From Amaurobius ferox (Eukaryota; Arthropoda; Arachnida; Araneae; Amaurobiidae): a DNA stretch of 64,000 nt. The notes below the pieces were generated by a model that saw only the letters and a list, made by a program, of their open reading frames with translations, did not search any database and was not told the origin of the DNA. Where the stretch lies: contig OX578135.1 of NCBI GenBank assembly GCA_951213105.1, positions 164,414,750-164,478,749 of the forward strand, read 5' to 3'. Below, piece after piece: positions 33,848 through 43,690 of this stretch (position 1 is its first letter; each line of letters starts with the position of its first letter). A program made the translations under genes and the position numbers.

Positions 33848-34090
33848 CTCTAAAAAAGAACACCGATCCACCCGAAGGTACACGGGAAAGATACTCCGTC
33901 GCTGCGATAGCACACCCAGGACAACAAGGCGAGGCCAAGAGGCCCCGAGATCCAAGCCAACCATCCCAGCCACACAACACACCAAAACAAGCCGAGAGGA
34001 AGGCGGGCACCAAACCAAAAGAACAGCAAAGCCCAGGGCAAACGCGTCCTGCCATCTGATGAGAGTCATCCTCTGATGGGTCACTCAACT
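33848..34090 (-). other. GC-rich 3' end of the LINE
   Basis: A GC-rich 240-bp tract past the AATAAA. Three overlapping minus-strand frames (63-98 codons) rich in Trp, Leu and Gly are compositional. I treat it as LINE 3' UTR, though a separately acquired segment is possible. Confidence 0.5.
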
Positions 34091-35836
34091 TTATTAAATT
34101 CCATTCACATTTTTTAATACATACAATTCCCTTCATTTAGGGATAACTTTGATATTACAATAATCTTCCATCGATTTAATACAATCATTTCAAATATAAG
34201 AAGAACAAAATATACTTTCTTAACATAAAGATAAAATATATACATAATAAGTAACTCCTGGTTACTAAAACAAATACAATCAACTTGGTTGTTAAATTAA
34301 CAAAAATAACAGAAGTATATATATAAGCATCATATTCAAGTTACCTAAAATATCATAGGCATATTTACAATATTAATCCAATACAGTCTAAAACATCCTT
34401 CTATACAAATTACTCCTAATTCATTTCTAATGCTAAAACATTTCTCATGATTTCTCCAACTCCATTTCTACAATTGGGTAACAAGCACAAATTAAAAATA
34501 TTTACATTGATATAATTAACAGGAAAATAAGTACTTCTAATGAAGTCCCAAAGTTCACATTCATAAATCGTGTGTTTAACAGTTCCATCAGATTTTCCAC
34601 ATTGGCAACTTTTATCTTTTCCAAAGAATCTACTTTGATAATCCTTGAAGGCTCCATGTCCCGTCAACACTTGGTTCAAATAAAAATCTCCACATAGTCT
34701 TTTCGTTGAAACTCTTCCAACTTCATTATGTAACTTCTTCCCCACTCGATTCTCATCCCATCTTTCTTGCCATTTCTTGATTGATTCCATATACAACTTC
34801 TTCTTTATTTGCTGTTTACTCCATTTAAAGGAGTAACTTATTTCTATTTTTCCTGTTGCACCTTTTGCAAGTTCGTCTGCTTTTTCGTTTCCAACTATTC
34901 CAACATGGGCTTTTACCCAATGTAATTTGATACTTTCCATATTTTGTATCAATTCTTCTTTTAATCTTAAAACTTCTTCATTATTATTTTCGTATGAACA
35001 TAAGGCCTGTAATACCGACCTTGAATCTGTACAAATATGTGTTCTATCAAAATTCTGTTTTAGTATATATTCAGTTGCTTTACTCATGGCGTAAAGTTCC
35101 GCATTGTACACCGTTGTGGTATCATTTAATCTATATTGATCCTGATATTGAATTTCACCTTCTTTGTACACTACGAAAGCACAACCCACTTTTCCATTAA
35201 TTTTTGATCCATCTGTATAGACGGTCCTTTGTTCGTTAGTTGGAATCTCATCATTCCAACTCAAAATCTGTTCTTTCCAGGGAGATTTCTTCGAATAGCT
35301 CAAATGTTCCATATCTGTATATTCAATAATTTCATCTCCTATCAAGATATTTTCTTCCCAATGAATTCCTCTGTAAAGAATGTTTTCTCTTTTTAATTTC
35401 AAGTCTGGTGGCAAACATCCCGCTAAGACTTGAAGATCCATGTTAGATGTTGTTCTATAACACTTTGTTATAGACAACAAGGCTATTCTTTGCATCTGAT
35501 TCAATTTATCATTGATCCTCCTTATGTCCCTATACCATATTTCAGCTCCATACGAGATGAATTTTTCCACCGCCTTCAGATATATTTCTTTCCTAATTTC
35601 AGGTTTAAGTCCCCATGTTGCTCTTACAATCCTATTTAATTTTTCATGGAAATTCAACACTTTGTTTTTTACTTCGTTCAAATGCGGTGTCCAAAAGAGT
35701 TTAGGGTCAAATTGCACACCCAAATACTTAAGATTTTTATCGTAACTAATTCGTTTCCCATATAATTTTATATCTGGAAAACATGTAATCGTTTTCTTGT
35801 AAGGGAACATTATATATTTAGACTTTTCGCTGAAGC
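33848..35836 (-). mobile_element. 5'-truncated I/R1-group non-LTR retrotransposon (LINE)
   Basis: Minus-strand element with its 3' end at about 33848. It keeps the end of the reverse transcriptase, RNase H and a CCHC-like zinc motif, then a 3' region with an AATAAA near 34090-34095 (on the minus strand) and a GC-rich last ~240 bp. The RT catalytic core and ORF1 are lost by 5' truncation. I did not find a target site duplication. The 5' edge merges with the CTCATCGCAC of the tandem repeat. Confidence 0.8.
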
Positions 35837-35849
35837 TCATCGCACGCAA
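34416..35849 (-). CDS. C-terminal part of a LINE pol protein: RT end, RNase H, zinc motif
   Basis: 477 codons, uninterrupted. Residues about 30-60 match the end of an RT domain (KYLGV at 41-45). Residues about 208-332 are a complete RNase H: Asp213 in YTDGSK, Glu251 in AELYA, Asp275 in TDSRS and Asp325 in GNEKADELAK, the four acidic metal-binding residues. A CxC...H...C motif at 415-431 matches the zinc motif after RNase H in R1/I-type elements. The first methionines come from the flanking repeat and are not a native start. In the living element, RNase H removes RNA from the cDNA hybrid and the RT makes the copy at the target. The open frame implies a recent insertion. Confidence 0.85.
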   Translation of the reverse strand: MRAMSFSEKSKYIMFPYKKTITCFPDIKLYGKRISYDKNLKYLGVQFDPKLFWTPHLNEVKNKVLNFHEKLNRIVRATWGLKPEIRKEIYLKAVEKFISYGAEIWYRDIRRINDKLNQMQRIALLSITKCYRTTSNMDLQVLAGCLPPDLKLKRENILYRGIHWEENILIGDEIIEYTDMEHLSYSKKSPWKEQILSWNDEIPTNEQRTVYTDGSKINGKVGCAFVVYKEGEIQYQDQYRLNDTTTVYNAELYAMSKATEYILKQNFDRTHICTDSRSVLQALCSYENNNEEVLRLKEELIQNMESIKLHWVKAHVGIVGNEKADELAKGATGKIEISYSFKWSKQQIKKKLYMESIKKWQERWDENRVGKKLHNEVGRVSTKRLCGDFYLNQVLTGHGAFKDYQSRFFGKDKSCQCGKSDGTVKHTIYECELWDFIRSTYFPVNYINVNIFNLCLLPNCRNGVGEIMRNVLALEMN

Positions 35850-36109
35850 GAAGATAAAGGCTCCCTGCGTGTGTTAATTAATACCCAAGTAGAAATTTGA
35901 GCTCTTTACCTGGTTATTTCCAGGGTAAAACCATTTTAAGGAAAAGTGGTATAATTTTGCCGATTGCGTACGTTGCGATTAAAAGGTGCATTTTCCAGCG
36001 AAACAATGTGAAAATATTTATAAAAAACTATGAATACGTTGATGTTTAATGTGAGTAGAGCACTGCATCTGCTGCTGAACCTCATCGCACGCCACTGCAT
36101 TTAGCCGTC

Positions 36110-36270
36110 ACCAGACGTTGTCCTGGTGCACTAGTGGGGGCGGAACACACTAAGTCCAACAACACAACATCCATGCTCGCAGGTGGGACTCGAACCCACA
36201 ATCTTTCAACCGAGCAAGCACGAGGAAAAGCTTGCCTTGGCCGTTCAGTTACAGCTTCGGCACTTGAGGA
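36110..36270 (-). mobile_element. tRNA-derived SINE, class II-like head (family C)
   Basis: On the minus strand, a perfect box B GGTTCGAGTCC sits in a 5-bp T-stem GTGGG/CCCAC (about 36183-36199). A CAAGC/GCTTG stem lies where an anticodon arm would be, with a spacer before the T-arm long enough for a Leu/Ser-like variable arm. The sequence continues past the head without CCA or a matching acceptor stem. I call it a SINE head. Frames of 111-125 codons crossing it are not genes. Confidence 0.6.
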
Positions 36271-36499
36271 GAAGAAATATGGGCTTCTAAAATATGATTC
36301 CACGCGGCTGTTGCTTCTTGAAATATATTTGCGGCCAAGCCAATTAACAGTAAAGAGCATGGAGATAAAAGGAGTTAAAACTTTATGTTGGGAATACGCG
36401 AAAATCGTCTGTGACAATCATTGCCGTGGCGCAGGGGAAGATAAGTCTCACCTATATTATATGCGAATCTATTTCGAAAAGCTCGTATTGAGTCAAAAC

Positions 36500-36750
36500 A
36501 TATTTATTTAAACTGTTATTTTGCATACAATATTATCAGTGCAATGCAAATTATAAGTCGAACAGTAAAGAATATTCCTATACGTATTCAAATTTATTTT
36601 ATCTTTTGATTTATGTTTGTCTTCATACATTCTGTACCCTATTCTGCAATTAGTAAAAAAAAAAATACTTATTACTTCTACTCATAAGTAGGGAACTTTA
36701 ATTTTAAAATAACCAAAATTATATTTATGATACACTAAGCCTTCCTGTTG
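36500..36750 (+). repeat. Dispersed repeat, copy 2 of a pair
   Basis: Similar to 17385-17640 (see that entry). Shares ATTTATTTAAACTGTT, a CAATTAGTAAA...ACTTATTACTT block and AATTTTAAAATAACCAAAA (or a close variant). Confidence 0.55.
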
Positions 36751-37055
36751 CGTCAAATAAGTATCCATCAATGTCAAATAAGTCCCTATTATTTTTTATT
36801 GAAACAAATTATTCTAAAAATCATTTCCACTCGCAGCCAGTGATTAAAATGAGTTATTACGTTAAATCTGAAATATAATTAATTTAAATAAGTTTTGACT
36901 TTGAACGTGTATTTCTATTTTCGCAAACTAGATTGTATGCGATGCTAATTACGCTAAGGCATTTGAGTTCCATCAATGGTCTGTTGCTTTTATCAGTACT
37001 AGTGTTTAACAAAAGAACCACGTTCAAGGATTCATTCGTTTTATCCATTAATACA

Positions 37056-37469
37056 CAGGTGTCATTCCGAGCCAACGGCCGTACCGTGCTGAAAACACCG
37101 GTTCTCGTTAGATCACCGAAGTCAAGCAGCATCGGGCGCGGTTAATACTTGGTGGGTGACCACCTCGGAACACCGCGTGCTGTTGGCCATCTCGGGTGCG
37201 GTATACCCGTGGTTTGCGCGCTAGATTTGCACGCTACCACAAATGCCGCCGTGTTCATGCGGAGTACGATCACGTTAAACATGTGGGTCCGTAAGTCCTT
37301 CCGAGAGGTTGGTGGTAGGGGAAGGAGGGTACGGTCCCTGTGGATGCCTCCCCCACTGGGTTCCGGTCTAAATTGGGTGGCACTTCCCGGCCGTCCATAC
37401 AGTTACCTTACACCTTTCTGGTAGGTCGGACGGTCGGGGTCTCAACAACAACAACAGGTGTCATTCCGA
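37056..37469 (+). mobile_element. Composite SINE with 5S rRNA head plus partial tRNA head
   Basis: Element 37071-37454, flanked by the perfect 15-bp duplication CAGGTGTCATTCCGA (37056-37070, 37455-37469). 37071-37188 is 5S rRNA-like: GCCAACGGCCGTACC at the start, GATCACCGAAGTCAAGCAGC at the A-box region, TGGGTGACCACCTCGGAA at the C-box. 37191-37243 aligns with the first half of the tRNA head of the 41371 copy (CGGGTGCGGTA...GCGCGCT.GA.TTGCAC) but lacks box B. The body and 3' end (37250-37440) match family A, and the tail is (CAA)n. Pol III transcription would start from the 5S promoter. Confidence 0.9.
37071..37188 (+). pseudogene. 5S rRNA-derived SINE head
   Basis: 118 nt alignable along the whole length of eukaryotic 5S rRNA, with internal promoter regions present. 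There is no terminator T-run at its 3' end, and it reads on into SINE sequence. It is therefore a promoter module and not a 5S gene. Confidence 0.8.
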
Positions 37470-38550
37470 TCCATGGGAGATGCGTATAGGATTAAGCCCC
37501 TATTTTTTTTTATATGAATGTTCTTAATTGGAAGCGTTGGCAGATCACCGCTTAAGAAGCTTGTCTTTTTAATGTGGTGTATAAAGTTTGAGAGTGTAAA
37601 TGAGCGGTGGAGGTTGGAGAATTGGTTAAAGACAGCAGTCCATTCTCTGTGGCACAAGCACAGACGGGATTTGATATATTGACTGTTATATTGGTCACAG
37701 TTATTTGCGACACAGCGATGTTTCTCAAGCGAATTTCTTCTCGTGTTTTAAAGCATTTCATTCCGCAACCTGGACCGCATGCCGAACCGAGGTCGACGAG
37801 CGACACCCGACCCTGCAGATTGCGAAAATCTTCTCCCAAGGAAAACGAGGCGAACACGGGGCGAATCCTAATCATGTGGCTACCTAGTGCAGCTACGATA
37901 GAAATGGTTCCGATTCACGTTGGGCATTTTGTTTATTTCTTTTATAAAAGAAATGAATAAGATCCCCAACGCAGTTCCATAGAACTGCGATTCTCAAATC
38001 TTAGTTGGTGTATTCTTTATTCTTGAATTAGAGAATGATGCATCTCATAAATTATATTTTTTCATACTATCATAGGGGGGGGGCCTCTCCTCCTACGTCC
38101 TTGCTTTTTTATGTCCTCCTATCCTATATAGAGAGTATTTTTGTCTTTCCAGACTCTCCAGAAGTCCCCTAGTGGCCTAGAAGGACGAATCTTTGTAAAT
38201 TTTTAAACTCATAGTATCGAGTATCAGGCAGAACCTATAGTTGGATTTTCGATTCTCCCCCTCTCCTGAATCGGAAATTATGAGTTTTTTTTTTTATTTC
38301 AAGCCTTTCTAGACCTTCAAGCATCCGTCCAATGGGTTAGAAGGCTGAATCTTTGCACACTTAAAGTATGGACTACCGGACCTAACCTAACTGATTAGGT
38401 TTTTCGATTTTCTTTGAGAATGGACAAAATAGGGGGAGGGACGTGTAAAGACCCTTCCAAATCCGGACATAAAAAGCTTTACTTGACCACGAGGTAGAAC
38501 CTCACTGGATGAATTGTCAATTCAGATAACTATTTTCTAGGCTATGCACT
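37470..38550. other. Intergenic DNA, nothing recognised
   Basis: Frames of 107 codons (minus, 37552-37875) and 117 codons (plus, 37607-37960) overlap in a GC-moderate part. Neither has a recognised domain, so a host exon is possible but unsupported. Poly-G/T runs lie near 38076 and 38285. Confidence 0.25.
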
Positions 38551-38551
38551 A

Positions 38552-39000
38552 TACAAGGTAGGATCAAAAAGTTCGGAGACTGTGCTGCTATCTCCAGCCC
38601 TGATTGGAGGAGAGGTGAACATTTTAGCGTGGCGTAGAGGCACTTGTGACGCGAGATGTGAAAGGAAGAAGCATATGTTTTTCCAGACAATGTGTGTCAG
38701 TGAACTGTAGTCGTTCGCGTTCGTCGAAAACGGAAATAACGTTAGAAGAACAACGTGTGAATGTCATATTCTGCCAGCGTTTGGGGAATCGCTGACAGAA
38801 ACATTGCACCTGCTGGAACGCGAACGACTACAGTTCACTGACAGGCATTGTCTGGAAAAACCCTGCACTGCGGACCTACTTCTTCCTTTTCACATCTCGC
38901 GTCACATGTGCCTCTATCCCACGGTAAAATAGTTCCCCTCTCCTTCAATCAGGGTTGGAGATATCAGCACAGTCTCCTAACTCTTTGATCCTACCTTGTA
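38552..39000. mobile_element. Mariner-derived foldback element carrying a transposase scrap
   Basis: Inverted arms of ~170 bp: TACAAGGTAGGATCAAAAAG at the left, mirrored by CTTTGATCCTACCTTGTA at the right, continuing inward to CTGTAGTCGTTCGCGTTC and its mirror GAACGCGAACGACTACAG. The ends abut TA. The ~90-bp centre (38720-38808) reads on the plus strand, with a stop, as a piece resembling the start of a mariner transposase (EEQRVNVIFCQRLG-type, then a shifted LTETLHLL). Non-autonomous. Confidence 0.8.
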
Positions 39001-39130
39001 TATTGTTAAACATAATAAAACTTTATGAAACGATTGCATTTTAATTTTCTAAGAGTGTTAGTTTTCCAGTTTTTGACAGTCTATGATACTAGTATTTCAT
39101 ATAATCTAGGCTCGCACAGCTATTTAGAAT
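39001..39130. other. AT-rich spacer
   Basis: Nothing recognised. Confidence 0.3.
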
Positions 39131-39373
39131 AGGAATCGAAAGTGTGCCCTCTCTTTCTCGAAGAGATCGACACCCGATCTCCTTCCTCTTTCATTCGGCA
39201 GAGCGTGCGCTGGAGGAGATTCAGGGGATCGTCTGGCAGATCCTCAATGGGAGTAGGGAGAGCAAGCACATTCCGCGAAACGGCGGCTAATTTTAGGAAG
39301 GGTCGAGAGACGAGCCGGCACCCCGAAGACGAGCGGGGAGAACGTTACCGAAAAGGGACTGGCGAGTCACGGG
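39131..39373. other. GC-rich island cut by the hAT element
   Basis: Complex GC-rich sequence with a 95-codon plus frame rich in Arg and Ser but without a known domain. It continues after the hAT insertion at 40356. Possible host exon or regulatory DNA. Confidence 0.25.
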
Positions 39374-40355
39374 CAGTGGTCGGAAGTAGCGAAACTACAG
39401 TAGTCACTACTTTTTCTCGTAGTTTGTAGTGTAACGCGCTACTTTTAAAAATAAGTAGTGTAGCGAGTACAATAAATCACTAGTTTGTATCGAGTTTTGA
39501 CGCTACTTTTAACGTTACTTCAGTGAACAAACAAGGTGCCATTCTACATATCATGTGATCACCCTTTCTTCATTTGTATGAAATTCTGTGTTCTGCGCAA
39601 CGATGTACGATGAATGGCTGCAGGATTAGGAAGGCCATTGCTTCATGAAGTTGATTTTTTATATGGATATATTCAGATGTGTTATTTCCCAAAAGATCCT
39701 GCTGATCTGATTGCAATTATGAGATGCAAATTCTACTAAAAATGAACAAACATGTTTTTAAATAAATAGTTTTTACTTTTACTTTATTTTATACTTTTAA
39801 TAAACAAAATGGATACACGTCAACTTTAATTAAACTTTAAAGTCAAAGATAACCAAAAATAGTCTTAAAAGTCATTTCATAAAAATCTCCTTTCCTGCAT
39901 CACAATGTTCTTTAGAATGAAGGACATTGTGATGCCCGAAAGCGCTTTGACAGTGTAATAGGAGATTTATTAAAGGACTTTTAAACCTATTTTTGGTTGT
40001 CTTTGATTTTAAAGTTTATACTTTTATTTTATTTTACTGTTTTCAGAAGAGGGTAAAAGCGTAAAGATTGGTAAGTTGGTCAGTCAATTTGGGAATCAGT
40101 CAATTTTAATTATTCAAAATAAGTATGTTAAATTACTACAGTATACCCATATCCTCAACTTTTTGTGAAAATTGAAGCTGCGGCAAAATTCGTCTTATAA
40201 AATAGTTATGTAGTGACTACATTTTAAAAGTAGGTTGTAGTCACTACTTTTTTAAAAAAGTAGTTGTGGTTGTAGTTAACTACATTTGTCATAACGTAGT
40301 TGTAGTTGTAGATCACTACAATAATAAAGTAGTTTTTCCAACTACTGGTCACGGG
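39366..40355. mobile_element. Non-autonomous hAT element with perfect 8-bp target duplication
   Basis: GTCACGGG at 39366-39373 and 40348-40355 flanks the 974-bp element 39374-40347. The left end CAGTGGTCGGAAGTAGC and the right end (inverted) CAGTAGTTGGAAAAACTAC are hAT-like (CAG...CTG). Both subterminal regions are full of GTAGT/ACTAC motifs, probable transposase-binding sites. Inside is a 190-bp palindrome (39831-40019). No transposase is recognisable. Confidence 0.9.
39831..40019. repeat. 190-bp palindrome nested in the hAT element
   Basis: TAAACTTTAAAGTCAAAGA at 39831 pairs with its mirror ending at 40019. ATCACAATGTYCTTT and its mirror form the core near 39900-39932. Confidence 0.8.
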
Positions 40356-40660
40356 GACTGGTTGGCTGTCTCTGTGCACGTTATCATCGTTTCGGTTATC
40401 ACGCCCGGTGTGAGTTGGAATAAGTTGAGTGATGATACATTTTGCAACACTTTTTCCTCGTCATTCAACATGTAGTCATTCTTTACATGGCCGGAGTAGT
40501 GTAGCTGGTACCATAACAATAAAGCTGGACTGAATTAAGCAGGTTCAGGTTTGACTTTGTGATGAAACAGGACTGTTTTTCATGATAAGCAAATGCTGGG
40601 AACCCATAAAGCTCTGGTTTCATACCCTGGCTCAATGTACCCTTTTCGGCTACAACAGTT
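40356..40660. other. Intergenic DNA with a weak tRNA-like segment
   Basis: Near 40490-40560 a GCCGGAGTAGTGTAGCTGG...GGTTCAGGTTTGAC stretch loosely resembles a Pol III promoter. It is too degenerate to call. Confidence 0.2.
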
Positions 40661-40674
40661 CTATCAGTGTGTGT

Positions 40675-40703
40675 GGGGGGGGGGGGGGGGAGGGGGGGGG
40701 GGG
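40675..40703. repeat. Poly(G) tract interrupted once by A
   Basis: About 27 G with a single A in the middle, preceded by GTGTGT. Confidence 0.85.
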
Positions 40704-41128
40704 CACTGTAGAATTTACCTTTGCCCAGAGGTCTTGGAAAGGGTTAAAGTATCTTTGGACTCAAACTAGATTTTACTACATTCAAAGGGTTGCTTTTACT
40801 TTCCCTACAATGCATAGTATATGCAAAGGGAAAGTATCGTGATACAAAATAAAAACATCCGACTCTTGAGTTTGGATGGACAAAAAGAATCTGAGAAACC
40901 CGGTTACGAAGCAATCACTTTTTAATGATTTCTGTGTCTGATGTGTGGGTACGATATTTCTCGAATAAACTGGGTGATTAAAATTCAATTATATAATACT
41001 ATAATTTCCATTGGTAAATGTAGGAGGTTCTTGATCTTTTGGGAGAACGGACATAATAAGCGTTTGAAAATTTGAGGGCATTCCTGACCCTTGAATTGAA
41101 AACAAAATTATAAAAATTATGTACGTTA
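40704..41128. other. Intergenic DNA, nothing recognised
   Basis: Includes AGGGAAAGTATCGTGATAC (near 40828), reminiscent of the dispersed repeat near 43550. No gene. Confidence 0.3.
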
Positions 41129-41135
41129 AAATATA

Positions 41136-41281
<146 letters not shown>

Positions 41282-41360
41282 TTTTACATGAAGTATTACG
41301 TTTAAAACGAATGGCATCGTTTATCGGACGCTCATGTGCACCGTTCTCGGGATATTACAG

Positions 41361-41675
41361 ATATGAAATGAGCCGGGACGCGGTAGCCGATTGGTTAGCG
41401 CGCTGGAGTTGCACTCGGTAGGCCCGGGTTCGATTCCAGCCACTGCCAAAAACTGCCGCCGTGTTCATGCGGAGTACGATCACGTTAAACATGTGGGTCC
41501 GAAAGTCCTTCCGAGAGGTTGGTGGTAGGGGAAGGAGGGTACGGTCCCTGTGGATGCCTTCCCCACTGGGTTCCGGTCTAAATTGGGTGGCACCTCCCGA
41601 CCGTCCAAACTGTTACCTTACACCTTTCTGGTAGGTCGGACGGTCTGGGTTTCAACAACAACAACATATGAAATG
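41361..41675 (+). mobile_element. tRNA-derived SINE, full copy (family A)
   Basis: Element 41371-41665, flanked by ATATGAAATG at 41361-41370 and 41666-41675. The head 41371-41448 is tRNA-like, with a box A-like GGTTAGCGCGCTGG stretch and box B GGTTCGATTCC. The body matches the 5S-headed copy nearly base for base from GCCGCCGTGTTCATGCGGAG on. The 3' end is GGTCGGACGGTCTGGGT plus (CAA)n. Confidence 0.9.
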
Positions 41676-41747
41676 GGCCGATCGTCCAAACAGTTACCTT
41701 ACACCTTTCTGGTAGGTCGGACGGTCTGGGTCTCAACATATGAAATG
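41676..41747 (+). mobile_element. 62-bp SINE 3' fragment at the same target site
   Basis: 41676-41737 repeats the last ~60 bp of the SINE (CGTCCAAACAGTTACCTTAC to GGTCTGGGTCTCAAC) and is followed by a third ATATGAAATG at 41738-41747. Either a second truncated insertion at the same target or a tandem duplication of tail plus target duplication. Confidence 0.8.
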
Positions 41748-43390
41748 GGAAATGTAAGATAAATAAATAAATATATATGATTAAAATTATCAAATGAATG
41801 TATGGTTTATAAAAGACTTGTAATTATAAATGAATGTTTGGAGGATCATTTAGGAGCCGTTCTTGGGATATTAGAATGTTTACTTTCCCCACAGGTCAGT
41901 CTGATAACTTTTGTAAAGTATGAAACGATTTCCATGTAATTTTCCATGCTTAGTTTAATCAATAGCAACAATATTATTGATTTTCAACGCGATGACATGT
42001 TTGTATAGATTTTCAGATTATAGAATTTTTTTTTTTTTTTTTTTTAATTGTTAGGTCAAACAATGACCTACGGGAATTTCCCAAATAAGATTTTTACGTT
42101 TTTCGCTAGGTACGAGCACGATTCTACAATCGCTTAGTTTAAAAATCAGGAAAGTTCATGTTCGACAAGCCTTATCTTTCTTTCTCTTGCTGCGGTTGCA
42201 TTCGCAATCTCTGGTATTCCCGTCATCGAAACGGAAATCGAATTCTCGCATAAACATCACGATCAAAGTGGGCAGATAAGACTGGGAATCGGTCGTTCCC
42301 GTGATCCTATGGTGGTTGCATCACAATAGTTCTTCGGATAAATTATCTTATCTCCATAAGTAGCACAGTATCCGATAATCTTGCTGGTACTGAGAACATT
42401 ACTCACATAACTGACGATTGAAAAAATTCATACCCCCAACTGTATTTGAATGTACGGTCATCCTATTGCAGATTCCTGTATATCCGAGACAACCGGGATC
42501 CAGATAGACAAAAATCTGGAAAATTCAATGTTTATCTATGCAAACTAGACAATGTACTCGGAGTTGCCCGGGACTCTTCATGCAGCACTCATTTATTCAA
42601 TTTTTCAAAAGGCGTATGGTCACGTGCGTGCGTACTCTATAGAACTTGTTTATTCATAGTACGGATTCCGCTCAGAGCATTTTTGAAAGATAATTAATTT
42701 TTCGATCTTCCGATGGTGTTACGACGAAAACTCTGGGCTAATATTTTTGATCGCTATGGAACCGGTTTGTGCGAAAATAATAGCTCAAAATGGCGCTAAA
42801 AAAAGTAATTTGAATTTTAAAGAAATCTCAATGAGATGTTTCCTGCAGAGGTATCCCAGTACCAAAGTTGATAGTCGTACGTCGCTTAAATTTTTATATA
42901 TTTTTTTATATCAGACGAACGGACAGACAGGGTTCATTGTTATAAATAAATAATATTAATACTTACAATGATTTATTATGATTAATATCAATACTTACTA
43001 TGATTTATTGTGAATAATATTAATACTTACTTTATATGCATGTACTTGATTTTCGAATGAAAAAAAATATTCACAATTCATCGATTAAAATAGTATAAAA
43101 TTCTAATCAATTCGCCCAATTTATTCAAGATATATCCTGTTTACAAACTGACAGACGTATATCATTGAAATCATGGTTGAATCGCATCCAGGGATACTCA
43201 ATCTGCAAATTCATCCAAATCCGACAGTCAGATTTTTAATCCTATCACAATACTCTATCCTACATATTATATTATAAGATGTTGTTGTTGCTAAGCCCCT
43301 TCAACTATAAAATGCTAGGGCAAGTCCAAAAGATCACGACGTCCATAAAGCAAAATACCCTCATATAACTAAATGCTGTCACATAAATAA
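41748..43390. other. Intergenic DNA, mostly AT-rich
   Basis: A T17 run lies near 42029, and a GC-moderate block at 42100-42330 has no clear frame. Near 43278-43300 TGTTGTTGTTGCTAAGCCCC may be a reversed SINE tail. No gene recognised. Confidence 0.3.
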
Positions 43391-43397
43391 AAACTAC

Positions 43398-43410
43398 TGG
43401 GGGGGGGGGG
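43398..43410. repeat. Poly(G) run
   Basis: About 12 consecutive G. Confidence 0.85.
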
Positions 43411-43544
43411 GATAATTGTCTCCGAGAAGAGCTTCGCCTCTCTAAATGTATGCGTGAAAGAAACACTGATTATAAGATTATTTTACGTAGGTTTTTTATG
43501 CCATTTTTTAAAAACTTTTCTTATTATATATAAAGTAATGAAAA

Positions 43545-43690
43545 GAGAAAGTATTGTAATAGGGTCAAAAATACGAATCTCGAATTTTGATGAATCAACA
43601 CGTTTTGAGCATTCCTGAATAAAAATGCACCATCTTTTCAGTGATATCTGTGAGTGAGTGTCCGTCTGTGGAGTCGATAACTCTCGAACA
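43545..43690 (+). repeat. Dispersed repeat related to 51385-51525
   Basis: Both have AAATACGAATCTCGAATTTTGA-like then CACGTTT(T/C)...ATTCTTGAA-like blocks and a GTGATRTCTGTGWGTG...GTCCGT stretch. Non-coding, class unknown. Confidence 0.45.

Larger units (their letters stand above)
33524..36090 (+). repeat. ~250-bp tandem repeat array split by a LINE
   Basis: Unit A 33524-33773, start of unit B 33774-33847, then a LINE, then unit C 35846-36090. Each unit begins GCAAGAAGATAAAGGCTCCC and ends TGCTGCTGAACCTCATCGCAC. Unit B lacks its last ~170 bp, so the LINE insertion was accompanied by target loss or recombination. Non-coding. Confidence 0.85.

Noticed and set aside
33833..34136. Three overlapping GC-rich minus-strand frames as a host protein
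   Set aside because: They lie directly past the LINE's AATAAA in its 3' end and show no domain.
37071..37188. Functional 5S rRNA gene
   Set aside because: It reads straight into SINE body without a T-run terminator, carries changes, and lies within a 15-bp target duplication.
40490..40560. tRNA-derived SINE on the plus strand
   Set aside because: Box A and box B matches are too weak, and no body or tail shared with the other SINEs was seen.
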